DNA from: Oscillospiraceae bacterium
GTDB lineage: Bacteria; Bacillota; Clostridia; Oscillospirales; Acutalibacteraceae
Assembly (NCBI GenBank): GCA_015065725.1
Contig: SVPV01000004.1
Span: 34,709 to 98,708 of the forward strand
DNA length: 64,000 nucleotides
Direction: 5' to 3'
The translations under genes were made by a program, and so were the position numbers. The notes beneath the pieces are model-generated. The model was not told where the DNA came from, did not search any database, and saw only the letters and a program-made list of their open reading frames with translations. Below, piece after piece: positions 52,966-61,940 of this stretch (position 1 is its first letter; the number at the start of each line of letters is the position of its first letter).

Positions 52966-54078
52966 ATGGCAAAAACTAATATAGTTGATTGGAAAACAAT
53001 CACAAATTTCGTAATAGACGCCTTTGTTGGTTATGGCATACCACGTGAGGATGCAGAAATTTGTGCAGACGTTCTTTTAGAGTCTGACAAAAGAGGTATT
53101 GAGTCGCACGGTGTTAACCGTTTTAAGCCTGTTTATCTTGATAGAATTAAGGCAGGCATTCAACAACCCGTTACAGAATTTGAAATCATAAAGGAAACCC
53201 CAACCACTGCTGTTGTTGACGGACATCACGGTATGGGTCAGGTTATAGGCTATAAAGCTATGTCTATGGCTATAGAAAAGGCAAAGGAATACGGTATGGG
53301 TATGGTAGTTGTTCGCAATTCCTGCCACTACGGTATAGCAGGCTATTATTCTTCAATGGCTGCAAAGGCAGGCTGTATAGGTATGACAGGTACTAATGCA
53401 CGTCCGTCTGTAGCACCAACCTTTGGTGTTGAGGGTATGTTTGGTACAAATCCGTTTACTATAGGCGTTCCTACCGACGAGGCATTTGATTTTAATTTTG
53501 ACTGTGCTACATCTATAACACAAAACGGAAAAATAGAGTATTATGAAAGAATAGGTGAGGATGTTCACCCTGGTACAATTATCGGTGATGACGGCTCGGC
53601 TATTGAGGGAGATAGCGGTGTTGCTCTTAAAAAGATAAGAAACGGTACAGCCGCACTTACAACCCTTGGCGGAATAGGTGAGGACCTTGGCGGATATAAG
53701 GGCTACGGCTTCGCATTAGCAGTTGAATTTTTCTCATCAATTCTTCAAGACGGTGCTTACGGTAAGGCACTTGACGGTAAGGATGAAAACGGAAACATTC
53801 GTCCCTATCAGTTAGGACATTGGTTTATAGCTATTGATACAAATCACTTTATGGGTGAGGAAATTGCACGTAAAAAAGCAGGAGATATCTGCCGCAGTAT
53901 GCGTGCTTCTAAAAAGGCACCCGATGCCGAGCGTATTTACACCGCAGGTGAAAAGGAATATGAAGTACGTTTAGCAAGAGAGAGCGGAGTGCCGATTAAC
54001 GAGTCGGTACAAAAGGAGATTTTAGCCGTTCGTGACGAGCTTGGCCTTACACAGTATAAATTTCCTTGGGAGGATTAA
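52966..54078 (+). CDS. NAD(P)-dependent malate/L-lactate dehydrogenase family (Ldh_2)
   Basis: 370 aa, the 'second' malate/lactate dehydrogenase fold, unrelated to the Rossmann LDH. Hallmarks are ESDKRGIESHGVNRF (about 41-55), VVRNSCHYGIAGYYSSMA and FNFDCATS. Substrate may be malate, lactate or ureidoglycolate-type acids; the adjacent malic enzyme favours malate. AATGGAGGA precedes ATG 52966, and malic enzyme begins 5 nt after the stop. Confidence 0.9.
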   Translation: MAKTNIVDWKTITNFVIDAFVGYGIPREDAEICADVLLESDKRGIESHGVNRFKPVYLDRIKAGIQQPVTEFEIIKETPTTAVVDGHHGMGQVIGYKAMSMAIEKAKEYGMGMVVVRNSCHYGIAGYYSSMAAKAGCIGMTGTNARPSVAPTFGVEGMFGTNPFTIGVPTDEAFDFNFDCATSITQNGKIEYYERIGEDVHPGTIIGDDGSAIEGDSGVALKKIRNGTAALTTLGGIGEDLGGYKGYGFALAVEFFSSILQDGAYGKALDGKDENGNIRPYQLGHWFIAIDTNHFMGEEIARKKAGDICRSMRASKKAPDAERIYTAGEKEYEVRLARESGVPINESVQKEILAVRDELGLTQYKFPWED

Positions 54079-54083
54079 TTTAA

Positions 54084-55256
54084 ATGGGTGTTAGAGAAGA
54101 ATCACTTAAAAAGCATTATGAATGGGGCGGAAAAATAGAGGTTGTTTCCCGCGTGCCGATAGCCACAAGGGAGGACCTGTCGCTTGCATACACCCCCGGT
54201 GTTGCAGAGCCTTGTCTTGAAATAAATAAGGATATAGATAAATCTTATGAGCTTACCCGCCGTTCAAACCTAGTAGCCGTTGTAACCGACGGAACTGCGG
54301 TTTTAGGACTTGGTGATATAGGACCAGAAGCGGGTATGCCTGTTATGGAGGGTAAATGTGCCCTTTTTAAAGAATTCGCCGATGTTGATGCTTTCCCGCT
54401 CTGCATAAAGTCAAAGGATGTTGACGAAATTGTAAAAACGGTTTATTTGCTGTCGGGTAGTTTTGGCGGAATAAATCTTGAGGACATTTCGGCACCGCGT
54501 TGCTTCGAGATTGAGCGTAAGCTCAAAGAAATTTGCGATATCCCGATTTTCCACGACGACCAACATGGCACCGCAATAGTAGTTGCTGCCGCATTAATTA
54601 ATGCTTTAAAGCTTGTTAAAAAGTCTATAGGTGAAGTCGAAATCGTAATTAACGGTGCAGGCTCGGCAGGTATTGCAATAGGTAAGCACCTTTTAAATAT
54701 CGGTGTTAAAAACATAACATTCTGTGACCGCTTTGGTATAATCAGCAAGGGCGATAAGAATAATAATTCCGCACAAGAGGAAATCGCACAAATTACAAAT
54801 CTAAAGGGCAAAAAGGGAACTCTAAAGGATGCACTTCAGGGTGCTGACGTGTTTATAGGTGTTTCTGCCCCCAATCTTGTAGACGAAACTATGGTAAAAT
54901 CTATGGCAGCCGACCCGATACTTTTCCCGATGGCAAATCCAACTCCCGAAATTATGCCCGATGTAGCTAAAGCGGCAGGGGCTAGGGTAGTAGGCACAGG
55001 TCGTTCGGATTTCCCAAATCAAATCAATAACGTATTGGCTTTCCCTGGTATCTTTAGAGGTGCACTTGACTGCAGGGCAAAGTGTATTAATGATGAAATG
55101 AAGGTTTCTACCTCGTATGCCTTGGCATCATTAATTCCCGACGATGAAATTACTGAAGAAAATATTATAGTTTCTGCACTTGATAAGCGTGTAGCACGTG
55201 TTGTTGCCGATGCGGTAATTAAAACCGCTCACGAAACAGGGGTAGCAAGAGTTTAA
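54084..55256 (+). CDS. NAD(P)-dependent malic enzyme
   Basis: Oxidatively decarboxylates malate to pyruvate. 390 aa, the short bacterial form without a phosphotransacetylase extension. [28 protein letters not shown] LDG loop ([18 protein letters not shown]) and metal-binding [11 protein letters not shown] are intact, as is the NAD site [17 protein letters not shown]. Co-transcribed with the dehydrogenase; together they would run malate/oxaloacetate/pyruvate exchange under DeoR control. Confidence 0.95.
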   Translation: MGVREESLKKHYEWGGKIEVVSRVPIATREDLSLAYTPGVAEPCLEINKDIDKSYELTRRSNLVAVVTDGTAVLGLGDIGPEAGMPVMEGKCALFKEFADVDAFPLCIKSKDVDEIVKTVYLLSGSFGGINLEDISAPRCFEIERKLKEICDIPIFHDDQHGTAIVVAAALINALKLVKKSIGEVEIVINGAGSAGIAIGKHLLNIGVKNITFCDRFGIISKGDKNNNSAQEEIAQITNLKGKKGTLKDALQGADVFIGVSAPNLVDETMVKSMAADPILFPMANPTPEIMPDVAKAAGARVVGTGRSDFPNQINNVLAFPGIFRGALDCRAKCINDEMKVSTSYALASLIPDDEITEENIIVSALDKRVARVVADAVIKTAHETGVARV

Positions 55257-55274
55257 AAACATTTCTATCCATAC

Positions 55275-55315
55275 AAAAAGAACAGATTAGGATTTTTCCT
55301 AATCTGTTCTTTTTT
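55275..55315. terminator. Bidirectional terminator between malic enzyme and PBP genes
   Basis: An 18-bp stem AAAAAGAACAGATTAGGA with its complement and a 3-4-nt loop; T-run after. Confidence 0.93.
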
Positions 55316-55340
55316 ACTTAGGTTTGGGTTTTATATAATC

Positions 55341-57701
55341 TTATTGTGAAGAGTTGTCTTCACCGCTTGCAGTCGATTCTTCAGACTTTTGTGGCTCAAG
55401 CCTTTGTTTGTCCTCATCAGAATCGGGAATAGGCAAAGCGTCGCCTTTATGTGTGGTACATACTGTAGGCATACCCTGTGGGTCATTTTTCTTATACCAA
55501 CCCACCGCCGTGGACTTACAGGAATCGGTAGCAAGAAGTCCCGTTTCGGTACAGTAATATTTTTTAACGGAATAGGGGCTGTCGGTAAATTCTTTAGTTT
55601 TTAGACCGCTATGCACCTTAGACATTGCAGCACCCCACATATTAAGTGCTATGCTGCTGCTTTTAATTTCTTCAAGATTTTCGTAACCACACCAGCAGGA
55701 TGCTACATAGTATGGAGTACCGCCTACAAACCAAAGGTCGTTACTGTTGTTTGAGGTACCTGTCTTTGCGTACATTTTCATATTAGAAATATACGATGCC
55801 GCTCCCTTACCTGTACCGTTAGCACCGTAAACTACACCTTGAAGCAGATGGTTCATAATTGTAGCAGTGTCCTCGCTGATTGCCATTTTAGGAGATGAAG
55901 TACCGTCTAAAATAACGTTATCGCGTTGGTCAAGCACCTTTGTATAAAGGGTTGGCTCATAATAAAGTCCGCCATTACCAAAAACGGCATAAGCCGCAGC
56001 AGATTCGAGAGTTGTAATTCCGCCGTTTGTACCGCCCATTCCAAGAGGTGCTAGGTTTACATCTTCGGCATTAAGTGTGGTAATACCAAGCTTTCCTGTT
56101 AAAAAGTCAAAACTGGTTTGGGGGGTTAGCTTATTCACAAGATATACGGGTATGGTATTAACCGAGCGTTCAAGTGCATACTGCACCGTAATGTTACCCC
56201 AATATCCGCCATACCAGTTGTTAGGACGCCAACCGTTATAATTGGTAGCTTTATCGTTAACTATGCTTGAATAATTAATAAGATTTTGCTCAATAGCAGG
56301 GGCGTATGCCGCAATAGGCTTCATTGTAGAACCCGGCTGACGTGATGAGTCAATGGCATTGTTCCAACCTCTGTTAGAGGTTTTTTCGCCTATTCCGCCA
56401 ACCATTCCCTTAACGTTACCCTCATAATCAAGAACGGTCATACCGGCTCTTAGCGTTTGTCCTTTTTTACTCTTTAAAGCATATTTTTCAGAGTTTTCAA
56501 AGACCGACTCCATAGCCTCTTGAATATTGGTATCTACTGTAGCATAAACCTTGTATCCGCCTGTATAAAAGAGGTTAGAGGCGTGTGTACGCTCGTAACC
56601 GTACTTCTCTACTAGGTCGTCGGTAACCTGTGTGATAAGTGCATCTACAAAATATGAGTTAATTTCTGATTCGTTAAGTGCATCATCATTAGCAACAATA
56701 TTAATTTTTTCCTTCAATGCCTCATCATACTGTTTTTTAGTAATGTATTTTTGAACATACATTTGATAAAGTACGGTTTCACGACGGCTCTTATTTGCCT
56801 CGGGATTATCGTCGGGCGATAAATCGGCAGGTCTTTGTGTTATTGCGGCAAGGCAGGCACATTCAGCAACAGTAAGCTCATTTACGCTCTTATTAAAGTA
56901 GTAGTTTGAAGCTACCTCTACACCGTAAAGTCCGTGACCTAGCGGTATTGTGTTAAGATAACACTCAACTATAACAGGTTTACTGTAATTTTTTTCAAAA
57001 TAGCGTGCACGCATTATTTCACGGATTTTTCGGCTTGGCTTTCTAGACCTATCACCCGTAAGATTTTTTACAAGCTGCTGTGTGATTGTAGAACCGCCGT
57101 AATTGGAGTCCGAAAGCGGCACAAACATATTAACAAAAGCACTTGCTGTACGCTTCCAATCGACACCGTCATGCTCGAAAAATCGCTTATCCTCAATAGC
57201 CACAAAGGCATTAACGAGATTTTGCGGTATTCCGTCATAATCCTTTTCTTCTGCCTTTGCCTTATCCTCATTATAACTGCACCAAATGCGGTTGAAAGTT
57301 CCGTGCAGACGTTGGTACTCATTCCATTCGCCGTTCTTTTTATCCTCAACATAAATGGTGGTGGTAAAGTTAAGTGCTAACTCATTTAGATTTTCGTCCA
57401 TAGTTGCGTCTACCATAGTAAAAACGTATACCATAAATACGCTTACTACAATACTGCAGGTAATTACACCCACTAAAAACAAGGTTAGAATTGTTTTAAG
57501 GATTCTTTCTTTTCGGCTTTTGGCAGTCTTTTTTCGACCTTTCTTTTGTACAGGTGTTGTAGCTTTGTCCTCCATAGCCGCAGAAGAAAAACTGCTTAAA
57601 TCAAAGCTGTCAGAAGAAGCTTCCGATTCTAAAGAATCACTATCGGTGCTGTTTTCCTCAGGTTCATCATAAGAAAACAAATTTTCATTATCATAATCCA
57701 T
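55341..57701 (-). CDS. Class A penicillin-binding protein (PBP1a family)
   Basis: 786 aa bifunctional wall polymerase. It has an acidic cytoplasmic N-terminus, a basic stretch (KKGRKKTAKSRKERILK), one TM helix (about 85-110), a GT51 transglycosylase domain with EDKRFFEHDGVDW and GGSTITQQLVKNL, and a transpeptidase domain with SRQPGSTMKPI (SxxK Ser), SVN (ERSVNTIPV) and KTGTSNNSNDLWF. ATG 57701 has GGAGGTG 7 nt upstream; the longer frame reads through that site. Ends in a disordered tail. Confidence 0.96.
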   Translation of the reverse strand: MDYDNENLFSYDEPEENSTDSDSLESEASSDSFDLSSFSSAAMEDKATTPVQKKGRKKTAKSRKERILKTILTLFLVGVITCSIVVSVFMVYVFTMVDATMDENLNELALNFTTTIYVEDKKNGEWNEYQRLHGTFNRIWCSYNEDKAKAEEKDYDGIPQNLVNAFVAIEDKRFFEHDGVDWKRTASAFVNMFVPLSDSNYGGSTITQQLVKNLTGDRSRKPSRKIREIMRARYFEKNYSKPVIVECYLNTIPLGHGLYGVEVASNYYFNKSVNELTVAECACLAAITQRPADLSPDDNPEANKSRRETVLYQMYVQKYITKKQYDEALKEKINIVANDDALNESEINSYFVDALITQVTDDLVEKYGYERTHASNLFYTGGYKVYATVDTNIQEAMESVFENSEKYALKSKKGQTLRAGMTVLDYEGNVKGMVGGIGEKTSNRGWNNAIDSSRQPGSTMKPIAAYAPAIEQNLINYSSIVNDKATNYNGWRPNNWYGGYWGNITVQYALERSVNTIPVYLVNKLTPQTSFDFLTGKLGITTLNAEDVNLAPLGMGGTNGGITTLESAAAYAVFGNGGLYYEPTLYTKVLDQRDNVILDGTSSPKMAISEDTATIMNHLLQGVVYGANGTGKGAASYISNMKMYAKTGTSNNSNDLWFVGGTPYYVASCWCGYENLEEIKSSSIALNMWGAAMSKVHSGLKTKEFTDSPYSVKKYYCTETGLLATDSCKSTAVGWYKKNDPQGMPTVCTTHKGDALPIPDSDEDKQRLEPQKSEESTASGEDNSSQ

Positions 57702-57832
57702 TAAAAACACCTCCATAATATTTTAAAGGATTACTATTAATACCTAAATATACCAATAATCTCATTTATTTTACCACAAAAGTGCAATAAATGTGGTTAC
57801 AATATTTTAACCATATATAAAAACACCGAATT

Positions 57833-57861
57833 TTGACAATAATAATTTTGGGTTTTATATC
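57833..57861 (+). promoter_or_regulatory. Promoter of the BofC-like gene
   Basis: TTGACA at 57833-57838, a 17-nt spacer and TATATC at 57856-57861, 20 nt before the ATG. The rest of the 57717-57881 gap is AT-rich with nothing else recognised. Confidence 0.5.
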
Positions 57862-57881
57862 ACTTAAAGGAGATTGCTTTT

Positions 57882-58178
57882 ATGCGAAATGCCGTAAAAA
57901 TATCGGTTATATTATCTTTTTTATCTGTTTTTTTAATAGCCATAATTATAATAACCGTTTCTACTTCAAAAACCGACAAACCAATAGTGGACGACGGCTA
58001 CTATATGAAAAGCCTTAATAATACGGTTGCACTTTATAAAGATGAAGATATTATAAAAATATATGACGGAATTGTGGTTGACACTCTGCCTATAACAGAC
58101 CGTCAGTTACTTGAACGCGGAATACATTATAAAAGCATAGCCGATGCCGATTCAGCCGCCGAGGATTATGACGGATAA
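57882..58178 (+). CDS. BofC C-terminal-like membrane-anchored protein
   Basis: 98 aa: an N-terminal TM anchor (VILSFLSVFLIAIIIITV), then an extracytoplasmic ~60-residue domain with GYYMKSLNNTVALYKDEDI and DTLPITDRQLLERGI. This (Y-x2-K-x-N/D-x2-VAVY...LPxxDxxxLxxGI) pattern is that of the BofC_C small domain found in many Clostridia; BofC itself regulates forespore signalling in Bacillus, but the short Clostridial forms are of unknown function. AAAGGAG precedes the ATG. Monocistronic. Confidence 0.6.
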   Translation: MRNAVKISVILSFLSVFLIAIIIITVSTSKTDKPIVDDGYYMKSLNNTVALYKDEDIIKIYDGIVVDTLPITDRQLLERGIHYKSIADADSAAEDYDG

Positions 58179-58271
58179 AAATCTCATAGTTTTGCTTTTT
58201 CTCCCAAATTCTGTGTTTTTTCTAATTTTATTGACAAAATTAAACATTAAATGTATAATATATTAAAGAAA

Positions 58272-58306
58272 AAACGGCAATTTCTAAAATTAGAAATTAC
58301 CGCTTT
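58272..58306 (-). terminator. Terminator of tRNA-Thr
   Basis: Minus-strand stem AAAGCGGTAATTTCT with AGAAATTGCCGTTT and a following T-run. Confidence 0.85.
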
Positions 58307-58309
58307 GTT

Positions 58310-58385
58310 TGGAGCTGAAGATGGGACTCGAACCCACGACCTGCTGATTACGAATCAGCTGCTCTACCAACTGAGCCACTCCAGC
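58310..58385 (-). tRNA. tRNA-Thr (anticodon CGT)
   Basis: A complete 76-nt cloverleaf on the minus strand: acceptor GCTGGAG with CTTCAGC (one G-T), D-arm GCTCAGTTGGTAGAGC, anticodon arm CTGAT-TCGTAAT-CAG (anticodon CGT), T-arm GTGGGTTCGAGTCCCAT, discriminator T and encoded CCA. Confidence 0.96.
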
Positions 58386-58413
58386 AAAATAATTAATCAA
58401 ACACCCAAACTGT

Positions 58414-58441
58414 ATTATACCATTTTTATAATTTTAGTCAA
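58414..58441 (-). promoter_or_regulatory. Promoter of tRNA-Thr
   Basis: Minus strand TTGACT (58436-58441), 16-nt spacer, TATAAT (58414-58419), about 25 nt before the mature 5' end. Confidence 0.75.
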
Positions 58442-58465
58442 GTGTTTTTAACGGGGTATAAAGCT

Positions 58466-58900
58466 ATGAGTTATTTTATGAGTTCTGATATTATAAAGTC
58501 AACCTTGAGGGACAATATCGTAAGCCGTAGAAATCTTAACGGTTGGACCCAGTCTGACCTTGCTGAGTTTATAGGAATGAAACCCAGCACCTATTCTAAC
58601 AAAGAGGCTAAGGGCAACTTTAAGATTGAGGAATTATTGGCTATTGCCGATGCATTAAAGGTTAGTGTAAATGATATTCTTCATACCGAGGTGACACGCC
58701 TTCATGAAGCGGAGCCACAAATTGAGTATAATGATAGCGAAATTATACTAACAGCTAAAGAGCGTGCGGTGATACAGCTTATGCGTTCGGCTAATAAAAA
58801 AGATAAAGCTTTTTTAATAAACATTATAAACTATCTGCATTCTAATCCTAACATTGACGATGATAAGGCAGAAGAAATATTAGAACTTCTTAAAAAATAA
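58466..58900 (+). CDS. XRE-family helix-turn-helix regulator
   Basis: 144 aa. The N-terminal HTH (LRDNIVSRRNLNGWTQSDLA ... PSTYSNKEAKGNFKIEELLAI, about 8-62) is Cro/CI-like; the C-terminal ~70 residues are helical and acidic, perhaps for dimerisation. ATG 58466 has ACGGGG 9 nt upstream; ATG 58478 is also possible. Monocistronic, bounded by a bidirectional terminator. Its targets are unknown. Confidence 0.88.
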   Translation: MSYFMSSDIIKSTLRDNIVSRRNLNGWTQSDLAEFIGMKPSTYSNKEAKGNFKIEELLAIADALKVSVNDILHTEVTRLHEAEPQIEYNDSEIILTAKERAVIQLMRSANKKDKAFLINIINYLHSNPNIDDDKAEEILELLKK

Positions 58901-58918
58901 AATTCATATATTAATGTT

Positions 58919-58949
58919 TAATGGCACTCGGAAAACCGAGTGCCATTTC
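58919..58949. terminator. Bidirectional terminator between the XRE gene and comM
   Basis: Stem AATGGCACTCGG with CCGAGTGCCATTT and an AAAA loop. Confidence 0.9.
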
Positions 58950-58951
58950 GT

Positions 58952-60478
58952 TTATTCTCCCCAATATTTTCTGTCAAGACTTCTAAAACGTATAGCCGAG
59001 AAAATATGTGCTTTTTCAATTTTTTCGCTAGCCTTTAGGTCGGCAACGGTTCTTGCAACCTTTAAAATTCTATCATAAGCACGGGCAGAAAGACCAAGCT
59101 CGTCAAAAGAACGGCGGAGATATTCATTTGCCTCGTCTGTCATTACACAGTATTTTTTAAGCATTGCAGGGGTAAGCCTTGCATTACAGGTTATTCCCGT
59201 TCCCTTATATCGCTCTACCTGAATTTTACGGGCATTGTTTACATGCTCGCGTATCTCTGCCGAGCTTTCGGTAGCGGCGTTTGCATTAAGCGACTGAAAG
59301 TCTACCGGCGGCACCTCAACGTGTATATCAAGCCTATCAAGCATTGGACCTGAAATTTTATTTAAATACTTATGTACCATATTGCTAGAACAGGTGCAGG
59401 CTTTTGTTGGGTGACCGTAAAATCCGCAAGGACAGGGATTCATTGCGGCAACAAAGGTTATTGAACTTGGATATGTAACGCTGCCCGAAACACGAGAAAC
59501 TGTCACAGTTCCGTCTTCAAGCGGTTGACGCAGTGCCTCCATAACCTCCCTTTTAAATTCAGGCAATTCATCAAGGAAAAGCACACCGTTATGAGCTAGT
59601 GAAATCTCACCCGGCTTTGGTATAGTACCGCCGCCCGTTAGTCCCGGTGTTGATACTGTATGATGAGGCGACCTAAATGGGCGTGTTATTACAATTGGGC
59701 GGTTTTTATCTAAAATACCTGCTACAGAATGTATTTTTGTAGTTTCAATAGATTCCTCAAAGGTCATTTCGGGCAAAATGGTGGGAAGCCGTTTTGCAAG
59801 CATACTTTTTCCCGCCCCTGGCGGACCTATAAGCAAAATATTATGTCCTCCTGCTGCGGCAACCTCTAAAGCCTTTTTGGCAGTCACTTGACCTTTAACT
59901 TCCTTAAAATCTAAAGGTGTATCCGATATATCATCATTAAAGGGCGAATAAACAGTTACGGGGATTTGCGTATCACCCTTAAGGTGTGAAATTAAATCGC
60001 CTATAGTCTCAACACCATAGACTTCAATGCCCTCAATCACAGCACCCTCGGCGGCATTTTCAAGCGGTACAAAAAGCTTTTTTATACCGTTTTGCAGGGC
60101 AGTAATTGCCATAGCCAAAACTCCGCCCACAGCCCTTACTCTGCCGTCAAGAGAAACCTCGCCTACAAACACGCTGTCTGAAGTATCAGCAACAAGCTGA
60201 CCTGATGCCTTTAATATCGCTATTAAAATAGGTAAGTCGTAAACAGAACCCTCTTTTTTCTTGTCTGCAGGGGCAAGATTTACGGTTATTCTGCCTGTGG
60301 GGAATTTATAACCGCAGTTTTTTATAGCGGCACGCACTCTGTCGCGTGATTCCTTAACCGCCGTATCGGGCAGACCTACAATATCAAAAGCCACAAGTCC
60401 TCCCGAAACATCTGCTTCAATCTCTATCATATAGCTATCAATTCCGAAAAGCCCTATACTTTCAAGCTTTGCAAACAA
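58952..60478 (-). CDS. comM: ComM/YifB family Mg-chelatase-like AAA+ ATPase
   Basis: 508 aa. An N-terminal Lon-like substrate domain (IEIEADVSGGLVAFDIVGLP), then an AAA+ module with Walker A LLIGPPGAGKSMLAKRLP (about 215), Walker B GVLFLDELPEF (about 285), a four-Cys zinc finger-like PCPCGFYGHPTKACTCSS (about 345), and a C-terminal Mg-chelatase domain. ComM is a branch-migration helicase in natural transformation; the Firmicute role is inferred. The start is TTG 60478, with GGAGGGG 6 nt upstream. Confidence 0.94.
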   Translation of the reverse strand: MFAKLESIGLFGIDSYMIEIEADVSGGLVAFDIVGLPDTAVKESRDRVRAAIKNCGYKFPTGRITVNLAPADKKKEGSVYDLPILIAILKASGQLVADTSDSVFVGEVSLDGRVRAVGGVLAMAITALQNGIKKLFVPLENAAEGAVIEGIEVYGVETIGDLISHLKGDTQIPVTVYSPFNDDISDTPLDFKEVKGQVTAKKALEVAAAGGHNILLIGPPGAGKSMLAKRLPTILPEMTFEESIETTKIHSVAGILDKNRPIVITRPFRSPHHTVSTPGLTGGGTIPKPGEISLAHNGVLFLDELPEFKREVMEALRQPLEDGTVTVSRVSGSVTYPSSITFVAAMNPCPCGFYGHPTKACTCSSNMVHKYLNKISGPMLDRLDIHVEVPPVDFQSLNANAATESSAEIREHVNNARKIQVERYKGTGITCNARLTPAMLKKYCVMTDEANEYLRRSFDELGLSARAYDRILKVARTVADLKASEKIEKAHIFSAIRFRSLDRKYWGE

Positions 60479-60568
60479 AAAATCCCCTCCAAAACGCTTT
60501 TAAAACAACATATTTATTGTATTCCCAAACTATAATTTTGTCAATTAATAATAATTTTAAAAAATTAC

Positions 60569-60598
60569 TTGACTTCTTATATGGTTTTGTGGTAAAAT
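60569..60598 (+). promoter_or_regulatory. Promoter of tRNA-Leu
   Basis: TTGACT at 60569-60574, an 18-nt spacer and TAAAAT at 60593-60598. The leader forms TTTCTGCT/AGCAGAAA hairpin (60601-60627) before the tRNA. Confidence 0.7.
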
Positions 60599-60645
60599 CA
60601 TTTCTGCTGAGTAAGATATAGCAGAAATGCTTTGAAACTTAATAT

Positions 60646-60729
60646 GCGGGTGTGGCGGAATTGGCAGACGCACTAGCCTTAGGAGCTAGCGCCATCGGTG
60701 TGAAGGTTCGAGTCCTTTCACCCGCACCA
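60646..60729 (+). tRNA. tRNA-Leu (anticodon TAG)
   Basis: An 84-nt class II tRNA: acceptor GCGGGTG with CACCCGC, anticodon arm CTAGC-CTTAGGA-GCTAG (anticodon TAG), variable arm, T-arm GAAGGTTCGAGTCCTTTC and encoded CCA. The leader AATGCTTTG (60626-60634) and trailer CAAAGCATT (60728-60736) are complementary and flank it. It is the last core gene before the accessory block. Confidence 0.96.
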
Positions 60730-60736
60730 AAGCATT

Positions 60737-60780
60737 CAAACCCGAACCTTTTACCGATTGGTGAAACGTTCGGGTTTGTT
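60737..60780 (+). terminator. Terminator of tRNA-Leu
   Basis: Stem AAACCCGAAC with GTTCGGGTTT and a ~20-nt loop, followed by TGTTATTTTC. Confidence 0.8.
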
Positions 60781-60812
60781 ATTTTCTTAAAAGATGTTAA
60801 ATAGACTTTGTT

Positions 60813-60846
60813 TGTGGCAGTACAGAGTTAGTCGCTCTGTATTGCC
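60813..60846. terminator. Hairpin between tRNA-Leu and the transglutaminase gene
   Basis: TGGCAGTACAGAG pairs with CTCTGTATTGCCA (one mismatch). Without a T-run it could be a second terminator or a leader element. Confidence 0.5.
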
Positions 60847-60890
60847 ACTTCTTCGTTTCAATAAATTTCGTACATAAAGGAGATTTTGAA

Positions 60891-61775
60891 ATGAAGACTA
60901 CAAAAACAAGAATTATTTTCTTCACTATAGCACTTACATATAGTTTAATATTGGGATTTTACATGAGAGACTTTCTTGTTCTCTCTCCCACTCTACAGGT
61001 ATTCTATTTATTATCAGTTTTACCAACTTTGTTTTTAGCGGTTGAGATAAAATCAAAGGCAATGCGTTCAGTCATATTTATTTTACTTGCACTTATTTTT
61101 TTGATGAACTTAGCTTACGCTGTATACTGTCGTAGAGTGTTTCCGTTTTTAGCAATCGTATCTATTGCTATTGTCCTTACATATTTTACAGCGTTTTCTG
61201 ATAGTGTACGGAAGGATAATCTGTTGACTAAAATATATATTTTAGTAGTATCTACAGTTATAATCGTATTGCTTTTATCAGCATACATTTTCGTCTATAA
61301 ACAGGATGATCTTTCTCTTACCAACGGTCAGTCAACCGTATGGGATACAAACACCGTTAAACTTGCTAACGAAATTTGTGCCGATTGTGATACTGATGAA
61401 GAAAAGGTAAAGGCAATATACAGTTGGATGATACATAATTTTGAGTATGACTATGAATGTGAACCCTTTATCCAATATTTTAATGTCCGTAAAACCTTAA
61501 GCAAACGAAAAGGAATCTGTTATGACTTTTCTCATCTGTTTGCCGCACTATGTCGGAGTCAGAACATTCATTGCTATGTTATCGATGGTGATAAGCGTGA
61601 TAGCACTCAATATCACCACACTTGGAATCGCGTTTACTTTGATGGCTCTTGGTGGAATATGGATGTTACCTTTGATATAGTTCAAACAAAAAAGCATGAA
61701 CAACTTTATGGGTTTAGAAAAATAGGAAATCCCTATATTCAGGACAAAGAATACCAAATAACGAAAATATATTAA
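60891..61775 (+). CDS. Membrane protein with transglutaminase-like domain
   Basis: 294 aa. Four or five TM helices fill residues about 7-145, then a transglutaminase-core (cysteine-protease-like) domain of ~130 residues. The catalytic set is visible: Cys in RKGICYDFSHLF, His in YHHTWNRVYF and Asp in NMDVTFD. In bacteria such domains usually act as peptidases or cross-linkers outside the membrane; the substrate here is unknown. AAGGAGA precedes ATG 60891. First gene after tRNA-Leu. Confidence 0.85.
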   Translation: MKTTKTRIIFFTIALTYSLILGFYMRDFLVLSPTLQVFYLLSVLPTLFLAVEIKSKAMRSVIFILLALIFLMNLAYAVYCRRVFPFLAIVSIAIVLTYFTAFSDSVRKDNLLTKIYILVVSTVIIVLLLSAYIFVYKQDDLSLTNGQSTVWDTNTVKLANEICADCDTDEEKVKAIYSWMIHNFEYDYECEPFIQYFNVRKTLSKRKGICYDFSHLFAALCRSQNIHCYVIDGDKRDSTQYHHTWNRVYFDGSWWNMDVTFDIVQTKKHEQLYGFRKIGNPYIQDKEYQITKIY

Positions 61776-61789
61776 ATTAAACAATATTA

Positions 61790-61815
61790 AAGCCGCTCTT
61801 TTGGGTGGCTTTTAA
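61790..61815 (+). terminator. Terminator after the transglutaminase-like gene
   Basis: AAAGCCGCTC pairs with GGTGGCTTT (wobbles included) with a T-rich loop and tail. Confidence 0.65.
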
Positions 61816-61841
61816 GTTTATAAAGTTAATAGTAATAAAAA

Positions 61842-61913
61842 TGCCGATATCGGCAAGAATATAATAAATGCTAATTTTGTTTGATTGACATTTTGCCGAT
61901 GTTGTGGTATACT
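61842..61913 (+). promoter_or_regulatory. Promoter and candidate operator of the HTH-Fic gene
   Basis: TTGACA (61885-61890), 17-nt spacer and TATACT (61908-61913). A 14-bp palindrome TGCCGATATCGGCA lies at 61842-61855, and its half-site TGCCGAT recurs inside the promoter spacer (61894-61900). This arrangement suggests autoregulation by the gene's own HTH. Confidence 0.7.
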
Positions 61914-61940
61914 AATAACAGTAAATTTGGAGGTCTGCAT

